Source: Geojedonia litorea (GTDB lineage Bacteria; Bacteroidota; Bacteroidia; Flavobacteriales; Flavobacteriaceae). From it: DNA of 64,000 nt. A program made the position numbers and the translations under genes. The DNA is taken from assembly GCF_042654525.1 (NCBI RefSeq), contig NZ_JBHSGP010000008.1:124001-188000 (forward strand). Direction: 5' to 3'. Shown here piece by piece: positions 39,996 through 49,344 of the stretch; position 1 is the first letter of the stretch; each line of letters opens with the position of its first letter. The notes beneath the pieces were generated by a model that made no database searches, had not been told where the DNA came from, and saw only the letters and a program-made list of their open reading frames with translations.

Positions 39996-41747
39996 ATGAA
40001 AAAGTATATTATTTATTTTGGAATAATGGCTTTAGGTCTTCTTCTTGGATGGATACTGTTTGGTGGTTCATCAAAAAAAGAAACCGACCATAAACACGAT
40101 ATGGTTTCAGAAGCCAATCAAATGTGGACCTGCTCAATGCATCCACAAATTATGCAACCAGAACCAGGTGACTGCCCTTTATGTGGTATGGATTTAATTC
40201 CAGCCGAAGCTGGAGCTGATGGTTTAATGGCAGATCAGTTTAAACTTACCGAAAATGCAATGGCTTTGGCTAATATACAAACCACCATTGTAGGCGAAGG
40301 AAGTGTTGAAGATAATAGCATTAAATTGTCAGGAAAAATCGCCGAAAATGAAGAAGCAAACGCTGTACAAGTAAGTTACTTTTCAGGACGAATCGAGCGC
40401 TTGAATATAAGTTTTACAGGTGAAAAGGTTTCTAAAGGCCAATTGCTAGCTACTGTATATTCACCTGAATTATTCGCTGCTCAACAAGAGCTTATCACCG
40501 CAGCATCTCTAAAAGAAACAGAGCCTGCCTTATATAATGCCGTTCGCAATAAACTGAAAATTTGGAAACTATCAGACAGTCAAATTAATCAAATAGAATC
40601 TACAGGAACTGTAAAAGAAAACTTTCCTGTATATGCAACCGTTACTGGAACCGTTACCGAAAAATTAGTAAATCAAGGTGATTATATTAAGCAAGGACAA
40701 CCCTTATTGAAAATTGCGAATCTAAATTCGGTTTGGGCAAATTTTGATGTTTATGAAAATCAAATTAATAATTTTAAAAAGGGGCAAGATGTAATAATCA
40801 CTACCAACGCCTATGCCAATAAGGAGTTTACAGGAAAAGTAGATTTTATTGATCCTATCTTGAACACTAAAACACGTACTGTTAATTTACGAGTCGTCTT
40901 AAAAAATGAAAATGATCTATTTAAACCAGGAATGTTTGTAACTGCGAAAATAGAAGGAACTAAAACTAATAATGAAGATATTATTATCATACCTTCATCT
41001 GCAATTCTTTGGACTGGAGAACGTTCGGTGGTGTATTTAAAAAGCAGCGCCGATCAGCCAGTTTTTGAAATGCGCGAAGTAGTTTTAGGGAATCAACAGG
41101 GGGATAGCTATGAAGTTTTAGAAGGTTTAGTTTCAGGTGATGAAATTGTGAGTAACGGGACCTTTACTGTCGACGCCGCAGCCCAGTTGCAGGGTAAAAG
41201 ATCAATGATGAATAAAGAAGGCGGAAAAACTATGACAGGACACGAAGGGCATTTAGGGATGTCAAATGATAATTTAATGCAAGAAAGTGAACGCATGAAA
41301 GCGCCTAAAGCATTTCAGGATCAATTACAACAGGTGTTTGAAAGTTATATCAGCGTTAAAGATGCCTTAGTGAAAGATGATGTACAAAAAGCTGTTGAAG
41401 ATGTCAATAAATTTCTGAAGGAATTGAATAAGGTAGATATGAAGTTAGTAAAAGATAAGGCTCATAATGAGTGGATGCTTTTAGAAAAGGAATTAAAAAC
41501 TTCGGCCACAGCGATTTCTAAATCTAATGATGTCAAAGTTCAAAGAGATCATTTTAAACCCTTGTCATCAAACATGATTACTGCAGTTCAACTTTTTGGC
41601 ATCAATGAAAAAGTTTATGTAGAATATTGCCCTATGGCAGATAATAATAAAGGCGCGTATTGGTTAAGTAAAGAAGAAAAAGTAATTAATCCCTATTTTG
41701 GAGATGCCATGCTAACCTGCGGGGAAGTAAAACAAGTAATAAATTAA
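39996..41747 (+). CDS. cusB: CusB-type periplasmic adaptor with HMBD and DUF3347
   Basis: 583 residues from ATG 39996 (the longer in-frame start at 39918 lies inside the DUF2911 gene). One N-terminal anchor helix, then the heavy-metal-binding domain with WTCSMHPQIMQPEPGDCPLC and GMDLIP (about residues 42-70), the adaptor core (SGRIERLNISFTGEKVSKGQ, YATVTGTVTEKLVNQGDYI), and a C-terminal DUF3347 domain (about 440-583) whose EYCPMADNNKGAYWL and MLTCGEVK hold two more Cys and Met. The two extra metal domains distinguish it from E. coli CusB and may replace the missing CusF by passing Cu+ to CusA. It is co-transcribed with the genes on both sides. Confidence 0.9.
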   Translation: MKKYIIYFGIMALGLLLGWILFGGSSKKETDHKHDMVSEANQMWTCSMHPQIMQPEPGDCPLCGMDLIPAEAGADGLMADQFKLTENAMALANIQTTIVGEGSVEDNSIKLSGKIAENEEANAVQVSYFSGRIERLNISFTGEKVSKGQLLATVYSPELFAAQQELITAASLKETEPALYNAVRNKLKIWKLSDSQINQIESTGTVKENFPVYATVTGTVTEKLVNQGDYIKQGQPLLKIANLNSVWANFDVYENQINNFKKGQDVIITTNAYANKEFTGKVDFIDPILNTKTRTVNLRVVLKNENDLFKPGMFVTAKIEGTKTNNEDIIIIPSSAILWTGERSVVYLKSSADQPVFEMREVVLGNQQGDSYEVLEGLVSGDEIVSNGTFTVDAAAQLQGKRSMMNKEGGKTMTGHEGHLGMSNDNLMQESERMKAPKAFQDQLQQVFESYISVKDALVKDDVQKAVEDVNKFLKELNKVDMKLVKDKAHNEWMLLEKELKTSATAISKSNDVKVQRDHFKPLSSNMITAVQLFGINEKVYVEYCPMADNNKGAYWLSKEEKVINPYFGDAMLTCGEVKQVIN

Positions 41748-41776
41748 AACGAGTACAAATATTTAAATTTAAAAAA

Positions 41777-42217
41777 ATGAAGCAAGTAATTTTAAGTGTA
41801 GCTGTATTAATGGCTATGGGACTAACAAGTTGTAAAAATGAAACTAAAAAAGAAACAGACGCAATGTCAACTGAAGTTTCAAAAGACATTGCGATGACAG
41901 ACCTCTCTTTTGGAGTTAGAGGCAACTGTGGCATGTGTAAAAGCACTATCGAAAAGGCAGCCAATAGTGTTGACGGAGTTGCAAGTGCCAATTGGGATGT
42001 TGATAAGAAGAAAATTGACGTGTCTTTTGATGGGAGTAAAACCGATGCAATGACTATTCATAAAGCTATTGCAGCTTCGGGATATGATACCGAAAAAGTA
42101 GCCGGAAGTGAAGAAGCTTACAAAAATTTACCTGGATGCTGCCAATATGATCATTCCATGGAAATGAATCAATCTGGAGAAACTAAAGCAGATGATCATT
42201 CAAACCATGGTCATTAA
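41777..42217 (+). CDS. HMA-domain lipoprotein with His-rich tail
   Basis: 146 residues: lipobox GLTSCKNE (Cys19), an HMA domain with FGVRGNCGMCKSTIEKAANS (CxxC), and a tail PGCCQYDHSMEMN ending DDHSNHGH. As a lipoprotein it acts outside the cytosol, unlike the usual chaperones, and is likely a periplasmic Cu+/Ag+ carrier for the Cus pump (a functional counterpart of CusF, by inference). It is the last gene of the operon and is followed by a strong terminator. Confidence 0.85.
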   Translation: MKQVILSVAVLMAMGLTSCKNETKKETDAMSTEVSKDIAMTDLSFGVRGNCGMCKSTIEKAANSVDGVASANWDVDKKKIDVSFDGSKTDAMTIHKAIAASGYDTEKVAGSEEAYKNLPGCCQYDHSMEMNQSGETKADDHSNHGH

Positions 42218-42254
42218 AAAAAAAAGAACCTTAATTTTAAGGTTCTTTTTTTTT
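42216..42254 (+). terminator. Strong terminator of the Cus operon
   Basis: AAAAAGAACCTTAA (left arm to 42234), loop TT, TTAAGGTTCTTTTTTTTT (from 42237). The stem is long and symmetrical and works on both strands. Confidence 0.9.
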
Positions 42255-42422
42255 ATTCACAATCAAATATTTGTAAAGTAAAGCTTACATTTTTGCGGGT
42301 AACTTTGTGGTATGTTGCTTTTTTAATTAAAAAAGTTGCATTGCGTATTGATTTTAACTTTATTTGGAATAATTCGATTACAAAAAAGCAATAAAATAAG
42401 GCCCCCGAATACGTTACTTCCT

Positions 42423-45400
42423 ATGAGTACCATGCAGTCATTTCGCACAATTTTAGAACATTCAACGGATATGTGCTGTGCTTTTGACAGTAATACTCAA
42501 ATAACTTGGTTGAATAAAACTGCATTAATACAATGGGGAATATCTAAACCACCGTGTCATCAATTTTTTTATAATACTTTAGTCAAAAAGGACAGAATAC
42601 GATTTAAAAAATCTCTAGAACAAATTTTAGCTAGACCTTCTAAAAAAGGAGTTTTTAAGGGCAAACATCAATTTGGTGCTTCGGATCCAATGGAATTAAA
42701 ATGGAATTTTGCATGGGATCCAAATAACCAAAGTTGGTTTGGTTTTGCCGTAAAAGAAAAAAGTTTAGAATTAAAAGTTAAAGGTAAACCTACCGAGTTT
42801 AAAGATGCCTATTCATCACTTTTTATTAATAGTGAAGTCCCCAAATGGATTTATAATGAAGCTACTTTAGAGCTATTAGATGCAAATAAAGCCGCATTAA
42901 AAATTTATGGTTATGGAAAAAAAGAATTTCTTACCCTAACACTTAAAAACCTTTTTGGTAAAAAGGATCGAAACCATTTAGTGAACTCCCTTAAAAGCAT
43001 TAAAGAAGGGAAACGTATTGATTTAGGAATATTAGAGCAGTTTACTAAAAATGGTCAGAGTATCAAAATGCAGGTTTCAGAACAACGCATAAAAATTAGC
43101 GATACCAACTGTGTTTTAGTATCGTGTTTGGATAGGACTGAAGATATATTGGCTCAAAAAGTTGAAAGCCTTGAATTAGAGACCATGAAACGCACTTTAA
43201 AGTCAAATTCTGATTTGGAAGCTGTGTTAGGTGCCTATGTTAAAGGATTGGAATCCATATTTCCAGAAGTTAGGGTCTCAATTCTTTCTATTGATGATGG
43301 TAAAGTATGGAATTTGGCGTCGCATGCTTTGCCAAAAGCTTTTATGACCGGTTTCAATGGAGAGAAAATAGGTCCTAAAGAAGGGTCCTGTGGTACAGCA
43401 GCATATACTAAAAAACGGGTTATAGTTGAAGATATAAGTATAGATCCATTATGGGAAAAATACAAAGATTTTGCCCTTGAGTTTGGATTAAAGGCCTGCT
43501 GGTCTCAACCTATAATAGATTCTAAAAAGGAGGTTGTTGCCACAATTGCTAATTATTATCTTAAACCAAAAAAGCCAACACGAATAGAACTCGATTTATT
43601 TAATCGTTCGGCATCGTTTCTTGCTATAATATTAGATAATTTTGGCAATAGAAAAAAATTAGAGTCCAATCTTGAGTTATATAATTATGTTAATCAAGCC
43701 ACTAGTGATGCTATTTATGATTGGGATCTGGTAAAGGATATCACCGTTTGGGGACAAAGTTTTGAGCGACTTTTTGGCCATAATCCCGAAGGTGATATTT
43801 ACAATGAAAATAAATGGAAAAGTTTAATACACCCTAAAGACTATGAAAAAATAAAGCATGGTTTAAACTTGTTTTTATGTGATCCAAATCAGAGCCGTTG
43901 GGAAGCAGACTATCATTTTAAAAAAGGAGATCATACCTACGTATATGTTAAAGAATATGGTTATGCAATAAGAGATTCTAGCGGGAAAGTAACTAGAATG
44001 ATAGGGGTAATTAGTGATGTTACAAAATCAAAATTAGACAGTCTTAACAAACAAATACTTTCTGAATTCAATTCTATTTTTAATAATAGTGAATCACTTA
44101 ATGAAGCACTTCAAAATGTTGTTAAAAATAAATCACTGCAATCCTATTCATCTTTCGGGCAATTCGATGTTGTAGAAATCTGGTTGGTAAATAGGGACAA
44201 AACCGAGCTTAATTTGATGGTTTCACAAAGCGATGATCAATATATCCATGCTACAAACAATATTTCAATACTTAAGAATAAAGAAGGGCTGCCTGGTAAG
44301 GTATGGGAGAAAGAACAACCCATAATTTGGAAGAATATAAGTGCTAAAACTAATTTTGTCAGATATAGTTCTGCTGCTAAATTAGGTTTAAAAAATGCTT
44401 TAGGTTTACCCATTATTGTTAATGATGAATGTTTAGGTGTTTTAATATGTATGACCAAAACTCAAAAAGAGAACTTTGCCAATTTAAAAAGTGTTTGGAA
44501 AGATATTACTAAACCATTAGGAGCAGACATTAAACGTAAACAACTTGAAGAAGAGATGGACCATATTTTTTCTTTGGCTCCGGTAATGATTGGTCTATTT
44601 GATTTTGAAGGCAATTTGAAACGTATAAATCCTGCAGGTACTCGATTATTAGAGTATACAGAGCAAGAATTGAAGGCTCAACCCATAATTAATTTGGTTC
44701 ATCCAGACGATTTAGAAAAATCTATAGCAGTTTTATCAGGAATTGCTACGAATACTATAAGTTCTAATGCTAATCATCAGGTTCTTAATCGTTATATTAC
44801 AAAAACAGGCAAAATTGTTTGGTTTGATTGGAGTTTTACGTTTTCGAGAGAGCAGCGCTTAATTTATGCTGTAGGAAATAATGTCACCGAAACTGTAAAT
44901 CTTCAGAATTTACTAGATAAAGCCACGAGTTTAGCCCAGATAGGTGGTTGGGAAGTTGAAATGCCCAGTAAAAAGGTCTACTGGTCTAAAATTACTCGGG
45001 AGATTCATGAAGTCGATGATGATTACGTGCCAAGTTTAGAAGATGGTATTAATTTTTATAGAGAAGATATTAGGCCAGAAATAAGAAAGTATGTCATTAA
45101 AGCTATTGATAATGGAACTCAATGGGATTATGAATACCCCATAATTACTGGAAAAGGCAATGAGCGTTGGATACGTTCTATTGGTCAAGCCGAATTTGTA
45201 AATGGCAAATGTAGAAGGTTGTATGGGAGTTTTCAAAACATCCATAAATCTAAATTAGCTGAAATTGAATTAAAAAAGGCATTTAAAGAACGAAATGAAA
45301 TTTTAGAACGTGTTGGTGATGGTTTCTTTGCTTTAGATAACGATTGGAAAGTTATTTATTGGAATGGTATGGCAGAAAAGTTATTGCAAGTGTCTAAAAA

Positions 45401-46736
45401 AGAGATATTGAACCACAACTTTTTTGAGGTATTTCCTAACGCAGTCGATCAGAATGCCATTGTTAATTATAGGAAATCCAAAGAAACTGGAAAACCTATT
45501 CATTTTGAAGATTATTATGCTCCCACTAGTCGCTGGTTTGATGTAAGTGTCTATCCATCTAAAACCGGACTTTCTGTTTATTTCAAAGACGTTAGTGTCC
45601 GTAAACAAACCGAACAGAAAATCAAGGAAAGTAATGAACGTTTTGAAAAGGTTTCTCAAGCTACCAATGATGCCATTTGGGATTGGGATATTGTCAATGA
45701 TAAACTGTATTTGGGAGAAGGATTCAAAACACTTTTTGGCCAAAAATTAATTGGTGTACAACCAACACTCGATTTATGGAAAATTAATATTCATAAGGAC
45801 GATTATGACGAAGCTATAAAAAGTTTAACTGATGCTGTTGAAGACCCATCAATTCAAAATTGGACTCATGAATATCGTTATTTAAATCAAGTTAACCAGA
45901 GCTATGCCCATATAGTTGATCGAGGTGTTATCATAAGAGATCAACAAAATAAAGCGGTTCGTATGGTTGGTGCCATGACAGATATAACGCATAGGGTTGA
46001 ATACCAAGAGCAGTTGAAAGCCTTAAACCAATCACTAAAACTACAGGCTAAAGAATTGTTAGCATCTAATGCCGATTTAGAACAGTTTGCCTATGTTGCA
46101 TCGCATGATTTACAAGAGCCACTACGAATGATTACAGGGTTTTTAACTCAACTAGAGCAAAAATATAAGAACCAATTAGATGATAAGGCTCAAAAGTATA
46201 TTTACTTTGCAGTTGATGGTGCGCAACGTATGCGTCAAATTATTTTGGATTTATTAGAATACTCTAGAGCTGGAAGAGGTGAAGATGAGCTCGAGCCTAT
46301 AGATATAAAGCTTCTTATTAATGAAGCTATTGCCTTAAATAAAAAAACTATACTAGACAAGAATGCCAAAATAATAGTTGGTAAAATGCCTACACTTCGT
46401 TTATATAAATCCCCATTACTTCAAGTATTTCAAAACCTTATTGGTAATGCTCTAAAATATGCCAAAGAGCAGGTGCCTCCAGAAATCACAATTACGTGTA
46501 CTGCGACAAATAACGAATGGCAATTTGCAATAAAAGACAATGGCATTGGGATAGGAAAAGATTATTATGATAAAATATTTGTTATATTTCAGCGTCTTCA
46601 TAATAAAGAAGACTATCAAGGGACAGGGATTGGACTTGCAATAATTAAAAAAATAATTGATAATTTGAGTGGTAAAATCTGGGTAGAATCCGAAGTAAAT
46701 GTCGGAAGCACCTTCTATTTTACACTTCCAAAATAA
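42423..46736 (+). CDS. Multi-PAS/GAF hybrid-less sensor histidine kinase
   Basis: 1437 residues from ATG 42423 (in-frame ATG codons from 42336 lie in the leader). No membrane helix, so a cytosolic sensor. Domains in order: PAS (about 1-110, 120-240), GAF (260-405), PAS (410-545), GAF (550-705), PAS (715-1205, four copies), DHp with H1228 in ASHDLQEPLRMITGFL, and HATPase with NALKYAKEQ, DNGIGIGKDYY and GTGIGLAIIKKII. PAS repeats such as NDAIYDWDLVKDI and NDAIWDWDIVNDK are nearly the same and reflect internal duplication. It resembles bacteriophytochrome-type kinases (Rcp1 partner) but lacks the phytochrome Cys. Two receiver proteins follow directly. Confidence 0.88.
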   Translation: MSTMQSFRTILEHSTDMCCAFDSNTQITWLNKTALIQWGISKPPCHQFFYNTLVKKDRIRFKKSLEQILARPSKKGVFKGKHQFGASDPMELKWNFAWDPNNQSWFGFAVKEKSLELKVKGKPTEFKDAYSSLFINSEVPKWIYNEATLELLDANKAALKIYGYGKKEFLTLTLKNLFGKKDRNHLVNSLKSIKEGKRIDLGILEQFTKNGQSIKMQVSEQRIKISDTNCVLVSCLDRTEDILAQKVESLELETMKRTLKSNSDLEAVLGAYVKGLESIFPEVRVSILSIDDGKVWNLASHALPKAFMTGFNGEKIGPKEGSCGTAAYTKKRVIVEDISIDPLWEKYKDFALEFGLKACWSQPIIDSKKEVVATIANYYLKPKKPTRIELDLFNRSASFLAIILDNFGNRKKLESNLELYNYVNQATSDAIYDWDLVKDITVWGQSFERLFGHNPEGDIYNENKWKSLIHPKDYEKIKHGLNLFLCDPNQSRWEADYHFKKGDHTYVYVKEYGYAIRDSSGKVTRMIGVISDVTKSKLDSLNKQILSEFNSIFNNSESLNEALQNVVKNKSLQSYSSFGQFDVVEIWLVNRDKTELNLMVSQSDDQYIHATNNISILKNKEGLPGKVWEKEQPIIWKNISAKTNFVRYSSAAKLGLKNALGLPIIVNDECLGVLICMTKTQKENFANLKSVWKDITKPLGADIKRKQLEEEMDHIFSLAPVMIGLFDFEGNLKRINPAGTRLLEYTEQELKAQPIINLVHPDDLEKSIAVLSGIATNTISSNANHQVLNRYITKTGKIVWFDWSFTFSREQRLIYAVGNNVTETVNLQNLLDKATSLAQIGGWEVEMPSKKVYWSKITREIHEVDDDYVPSLEDGINFYREDIRPEIRKYVIKAIDNGTQWDYEYPIITGKGNERWIRSIGQAEFVNGKCRRLYGSFQNIHKSKLAEIELKKAFKERNEILERVGDGFFALDNDWKVIYWNGMAEKLLQVSKKEILNHNFFEVFPNAVDQNAIVNYRKSKETGKPIHFEDYYAPTSRWFDVSVYPSKTGLSVYFKDVSVRKQTEQKIKESNERFEKVSQATNDAIWDWDIVNDKLYLGEGFKTLFGQKLIGVQPTLDLWKINIHKDDYDEAIKSLTDAVEDPSIQNWTHEYRYLNQVNQSYAHIVDRGVIIRDQQNKAVRMVGAMTDITHRVEYQEQLKALNQSLKLQAKELLASNADLEQFAYVASHDLQEPLRMITGFLTQLEQKYKNQLDDKAQKYIYFAVDGAQRMRQIILDLLEYSRAGRGEDELEPIDIKLLINEAIALNKKTILDKNAKIIVGKMPTLRLYKSPLLQVFQNLIGNALKYAKEQVPPEITITCTATNNEWQFAIKDNGIGIGKDYYDKIFVIFQRLHNKEDYQGTGIGLAIIKKIIDNLSGKIWVESEVNVGSTFYFTLPK

Positions 46737-46740
46737 ACAT

Positions 46741-47178
46741 ATGAATATTAAATCAGCACACATATTATTGGTTGAAGATAGTGAAGGCGATATCCTTTTA
46801 ACTACTGAAGCGTTAGAAGATAGTAAGATCATTAATAAGATCAGTATTGTAAGAAACGGAGAAGAGGCATTAAATTATGTTTTTAAAAAAGGAGATTATG
46901 AACACGTAGAACTTCCTGATTTAATTTTGCTAGATATTAACTTGCCATTAAAAAATGGTCATGAAGTTTTACAAGCGATTAAAGCAAATGATGCTGTTAA
47001 GCACATTCCAATAATTATGCTTACTACATCGTCGTCAGAAGTAGATGTTAGAAGGTCTTATAAAGAACATGCCAATTGTTATATTACTAAACCAGTTGAC
47101 GTCAATGAATTTATTAAAGCCGTTACAAGTATTGAAGATTTTTGGCTTAACTTAGTTAAATTACCAATTAACAAGTAA
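46741..47178 (+). CDS. Single-domain response regulator, Rcp1-like
   Basis: 145 residues from ATG 46741; a longer in-frame start at 46699 lies inside the kinase gene. A complete receiver domain: acidic pocket LLVEDSEGDILL, phosphorylation Asp in DLILLDINLPLKNGHEVLQA, Thr/Ser in IIMLTTSSSEVDV and Lys in CYITKPVDVNEF. The Asp-Ser-Glu-Gly-Asp (EDSEGD) start is typical of Rcp1-type regulators of phytochrome-like kinases. It has no output domain and starts 4 bp after the kinase stop, so it is its natural phospho-partner. Confidence 0.9.
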   Translation: MNIKSAHILLVEDSEGDILLTTEALEDSKIINKISIVRNGEEALNYVFKKGDYEHVELPDLILLDINLPLKNGHEVLQAIKANDAVKHIPIIMLTTSSSEVDVRRSYKEHANCYITKPVDVNEFIKAVTSIEDFWLNLVKLPINK

Positions 47179-47187
47179 AAGTAATAC

Positions 47188-48195
47188 ATGCTTAAAGATA
47201 GCCATCCATACAAAATTTTAATAGTAGAAGATAATCCAGGTGACTACTTGTTGACCTCTGAATATATTCATGACATAGTTATTAATGCAGAACTTACACA
47301 TGCTAATAACTTTAATAAAGGATATTCTTTTTTAGAAAATCCCGAACAATATTTTGATGTGGTGTTATTGGATTTATCATTACCAGATATTGATAAGGCA
47401 ACGCTTTTTGAAAAAACTCAATTATTCTGTCAACAATTACCTATCATAGTTCTTACAGGATTTAGTGATATTGACCTTGCCATAAAGTCATTAACTCTGG
47501 GGTTTTCTGATTATTTGATTAAAGATAATATTACGAGTACAGTTCTTTATAAAAGTATTATTTATAGTATAGAACGCTTCAAAATATTTCATTCTTTAAA
47601 TGCGCTCAACCAACGTTACATGGATCTATTTCATTTGAGTCCAATTCCTATGTGGGTTTATGATTTAGATACGCTAGCCTTTTTAAATGTAAATGAAGCC
47701 GCTACACGACATTATGGTTATACAAATGAGGAGTTTTTAGAAATGACTTTACTCGACATTCGCCCGAAAGAAGACTATAGTGTAATAGTAAAAGCAGTGG
47801 AAAAAATTAAAAGAGAAGGACCAAATTATTTTGAAAATACACATAGACATTTAAAAAAGAATGGCGAAATCATCTACGTGGAAATTTGTGGCAGTGTTAT
47901 TGATTTTGAAGATAAAAAGGCGGAGCTAATTCTAGCAACAGATATTACAGAAAAACTTAATTATATAAAAGCCGTTGAGGATCAGAATACGCTTTTAAAA
48001 GAAATAGCTTGGATGCAGTCACATATTGTTAGGGCGCCATTAGCCCGAATAATGAGTATAATAGACCTCATGCATCATGATAATTTAGATATGGTAGAAA
48101 AAGAAGAGTTCTTGGATGATATATTAGAGTCTGCTAAAGAACTAGATGCCATAATCCGTGAGATTTCTGATAAATCTACCTCTTTGCTAAAATAA
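47188..48195 (+). CDS. REC-PAS-DHp protein without ATPase domain
   Basis: 335 residues: receiver (IVEDNPGDYLLTSEY, phospho-Asp in VVLLDLSLPDIDKAT, about residues 1-125), PAS (about 140-265, with the PAS-typical IRPKEDYSVIVKAVE), then a DHp helix pair with His279 in WMQSHIVRAPLARIM. The HATPase_c domain is missing: the protein stops 56 residues after the His. It cannot phosphorylate itself but can accept and pass phosphate, or dimerise with the full kinase. It follows the Rcp1-like gene by 9 bp. Confidence 0.85.
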   Translation: MLKDSHPYKILIVEDNPGDYLLTSEYIHDIVINAELTHANNFNKGYSFLENPEQYFDVVLLDLSLPDIDKATLFEKTQLFCQQLPIIVLTGFSDIDLAIKSLTLGFSDYLIKDNITSTVLYKSIIYSIERFKIFHSLNALNQRYMDLFHLSPIPMWVYDLDTLAFLNVNEAATRHYGYTNEEFLEMTLLDIRPKEDYSVIVKAVEKIKREGPNYFENTHRHLKKNGEIIYVEICGSVIDFEDKKAELILATDITEKLNYIKAVEDQNTLLKEIAWMQSHIVRAPLARIMSIIDLMHHDNLDMVEKEEFLDDILESAKELDAIIREISDKSTSLLK

Positions 48196-48206
48196 ATATT
48201 AAATCA

Positions 48207-48237
48207 GCTTCATAATTACTTTTAAGAAGCGTTTTTT
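48207..48237 (+). terminator. Possible terminator
   Basis: GCTTC (48207-48211) and GAAGC (48226-48230) with a long loop, followed by GTTTTTT. A weak stem but a typical position after the three-gene signalling operon. Confidence 0.45.
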
Positions 48238-48342
48238 AATCAATTAAAAATCATTTAATTTTACGGCTAATAATATTGATACGCAAGAATTGAGGGGTTA
48301 CTTTCGTAGGAATTGATTATAATTTAATAACAATAGGAACTA

Positions 48343-48723
48343 ATGACGGATAAGATACTTGTTATAGACGATGACCCTATCATTCGAAAGCTCACCCAAC
48401 GCTTGCTTAAAATTGCTGAATTTTCAGATGAATCGCAGGTTTTTACTAATGGGTTTGACGCATTAGTCTATTTAAAACAGGAGCATCATAGTGATGTTCG
48501 CTTCGTCATTTTTTTAGATATTAATATGCCCAAAATGAATGGCTGGGAGTTTTTAGAGCAACTTGAAAAAGAAAATTTTGATTATAACATGTCGATTTTT
48601 TTAATTACTTCCTCTGTAGATCAAAATGATCATTTTAGAGCTAAAGTAAATACAGCTGTTAGGGATATTATAACAAAGCCATTTACTCTTAAAAAGTTAA
48701 AATCTTTAAAAAGTATTATTTAA
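48343..48723 (+). CDS. Single-domain response regulator
   Basis: 126 residues, a complete receiver domain: ILVIDDDPIIRKLTQRLLKI (acidic pair), phospho-Asp in FVIFLDINMPKMNGWEFL, Thr/Ser in IFLITSSVDQNDHF and Lys in DIITKPFTLKKL. It has no output domain. It stands 150 bp downstream with its own leader and is probably a separate transcription unit serving the same or another kinase. Confidence 0.88.
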   Translation: MTDKILVIDDDPIIRKLTQRLLKIAEFSDESQVFTNGFDALVYLKQEHHSDVRFVIFLDINMPKMNGWEFLEQLEKENFDYNMSIFLITSSVDQNDHFRAKVNTAVRDIITKPFTLKKLKSLKSII

Positions 48724-48949
48724 ACACTTTTAGTTTTAATTTATCATATTTTTTATTTGTGCAGCTTTTAGAGCTTTATGCTACTTCTATAAGTTGTGGT
48801 CTAGTATAGACTTCATACGTCGATTTAGTTGATTAGGATAGTCTTAAGTAAGTTAAGACTTATAGAGATACTTATTAAATTTTAAAGTATTTATGTAACG
48901 TTTTCAAACAAGTTTCGTCCTATAAATATCAATCAAAACCATTAGCATC

Positions 48950-49288
48950 ATGAGAACCGACAATCAATTACTAGTCATTACCCATTTAAGTCAGTTGTTG
49001 ACCTTTATCACTGGATTTGGTGGACTAATCGTTCCACTTATCTTATGGGTGACCCAAAAAGAAAAAGTTTACACCATGGATGAACAAGGAAAAAGCATTA
49101 TCAACTTTCAGTTGAGTATTATTATTTATGCCATCCTTTGTATTCCAGCGATATTAATATTAGGATTAGGGATTTTAGGTCTCATACTTATCGGAATAAT
49201 TTCGTTTGTATTTCCTATCATTAATGCAATAAAAGCCAGCAATGGCGAATCACCAAGATACCCATTATCTCTTAAGTTTATTAGTTAG
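48950..49288 (+). CDS. DUF4870 membrane protein
   Basis: 112 residues with three hydrophobic segments: LSQLLTFITGFGGLIVPLIL, SIIIYAILCIPAILILGLGI and LGLILIGIISFVFPIINAI. DNQLLVITHLSQLLTFITGF and the Gln-Gly-Lys (EQGKSIINFQLS) are characteristic of DUF4870 (Tic20-like) proteins. Function unknown in bacteria. The gene is single and ends in a bidirectional terminator shared with the convergent NTF2-like gene. Confidence 0.85.
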   Translation: MRTDNQLLVITHLSQLLTFITGFGGLIVPLILWVTQKEKVYTMDEQGKSIINFQLSIIIYAILCIPAILILGLGILGLILIGIISFVFPIINAIKASNGESPRYPLSLKFIS

Positions 49289-49310
49289 TTATTTTTAAAG
49301 AGGTAATTAA

Positions 49311-49340
49311 AAACGTCCACCTAATAGTGGGCGTTTTTTT
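49311..49340. terminator. Bidirectional terminator between convergent genes
   Basis: AAACGTCCAC-CTAATA-GTGGGCGTTT with one T-G pair, followed by a T-run, and with A residues on the left that give a T-run on the other strand. It separates the DUF4870 gene (+) and the NTF2-like gene (-). Confidence 0.85.
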
Positions 49341-49344
49341 ATGG

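Noticed and set aside
42336..42422. Upstream start of the sensor kinase at 42336
   Set aside because: The extra residues are Leu/Ile-rich text from the AT-rich leader and are not PAS-like; ATG 42423 begins the first PAS domain.
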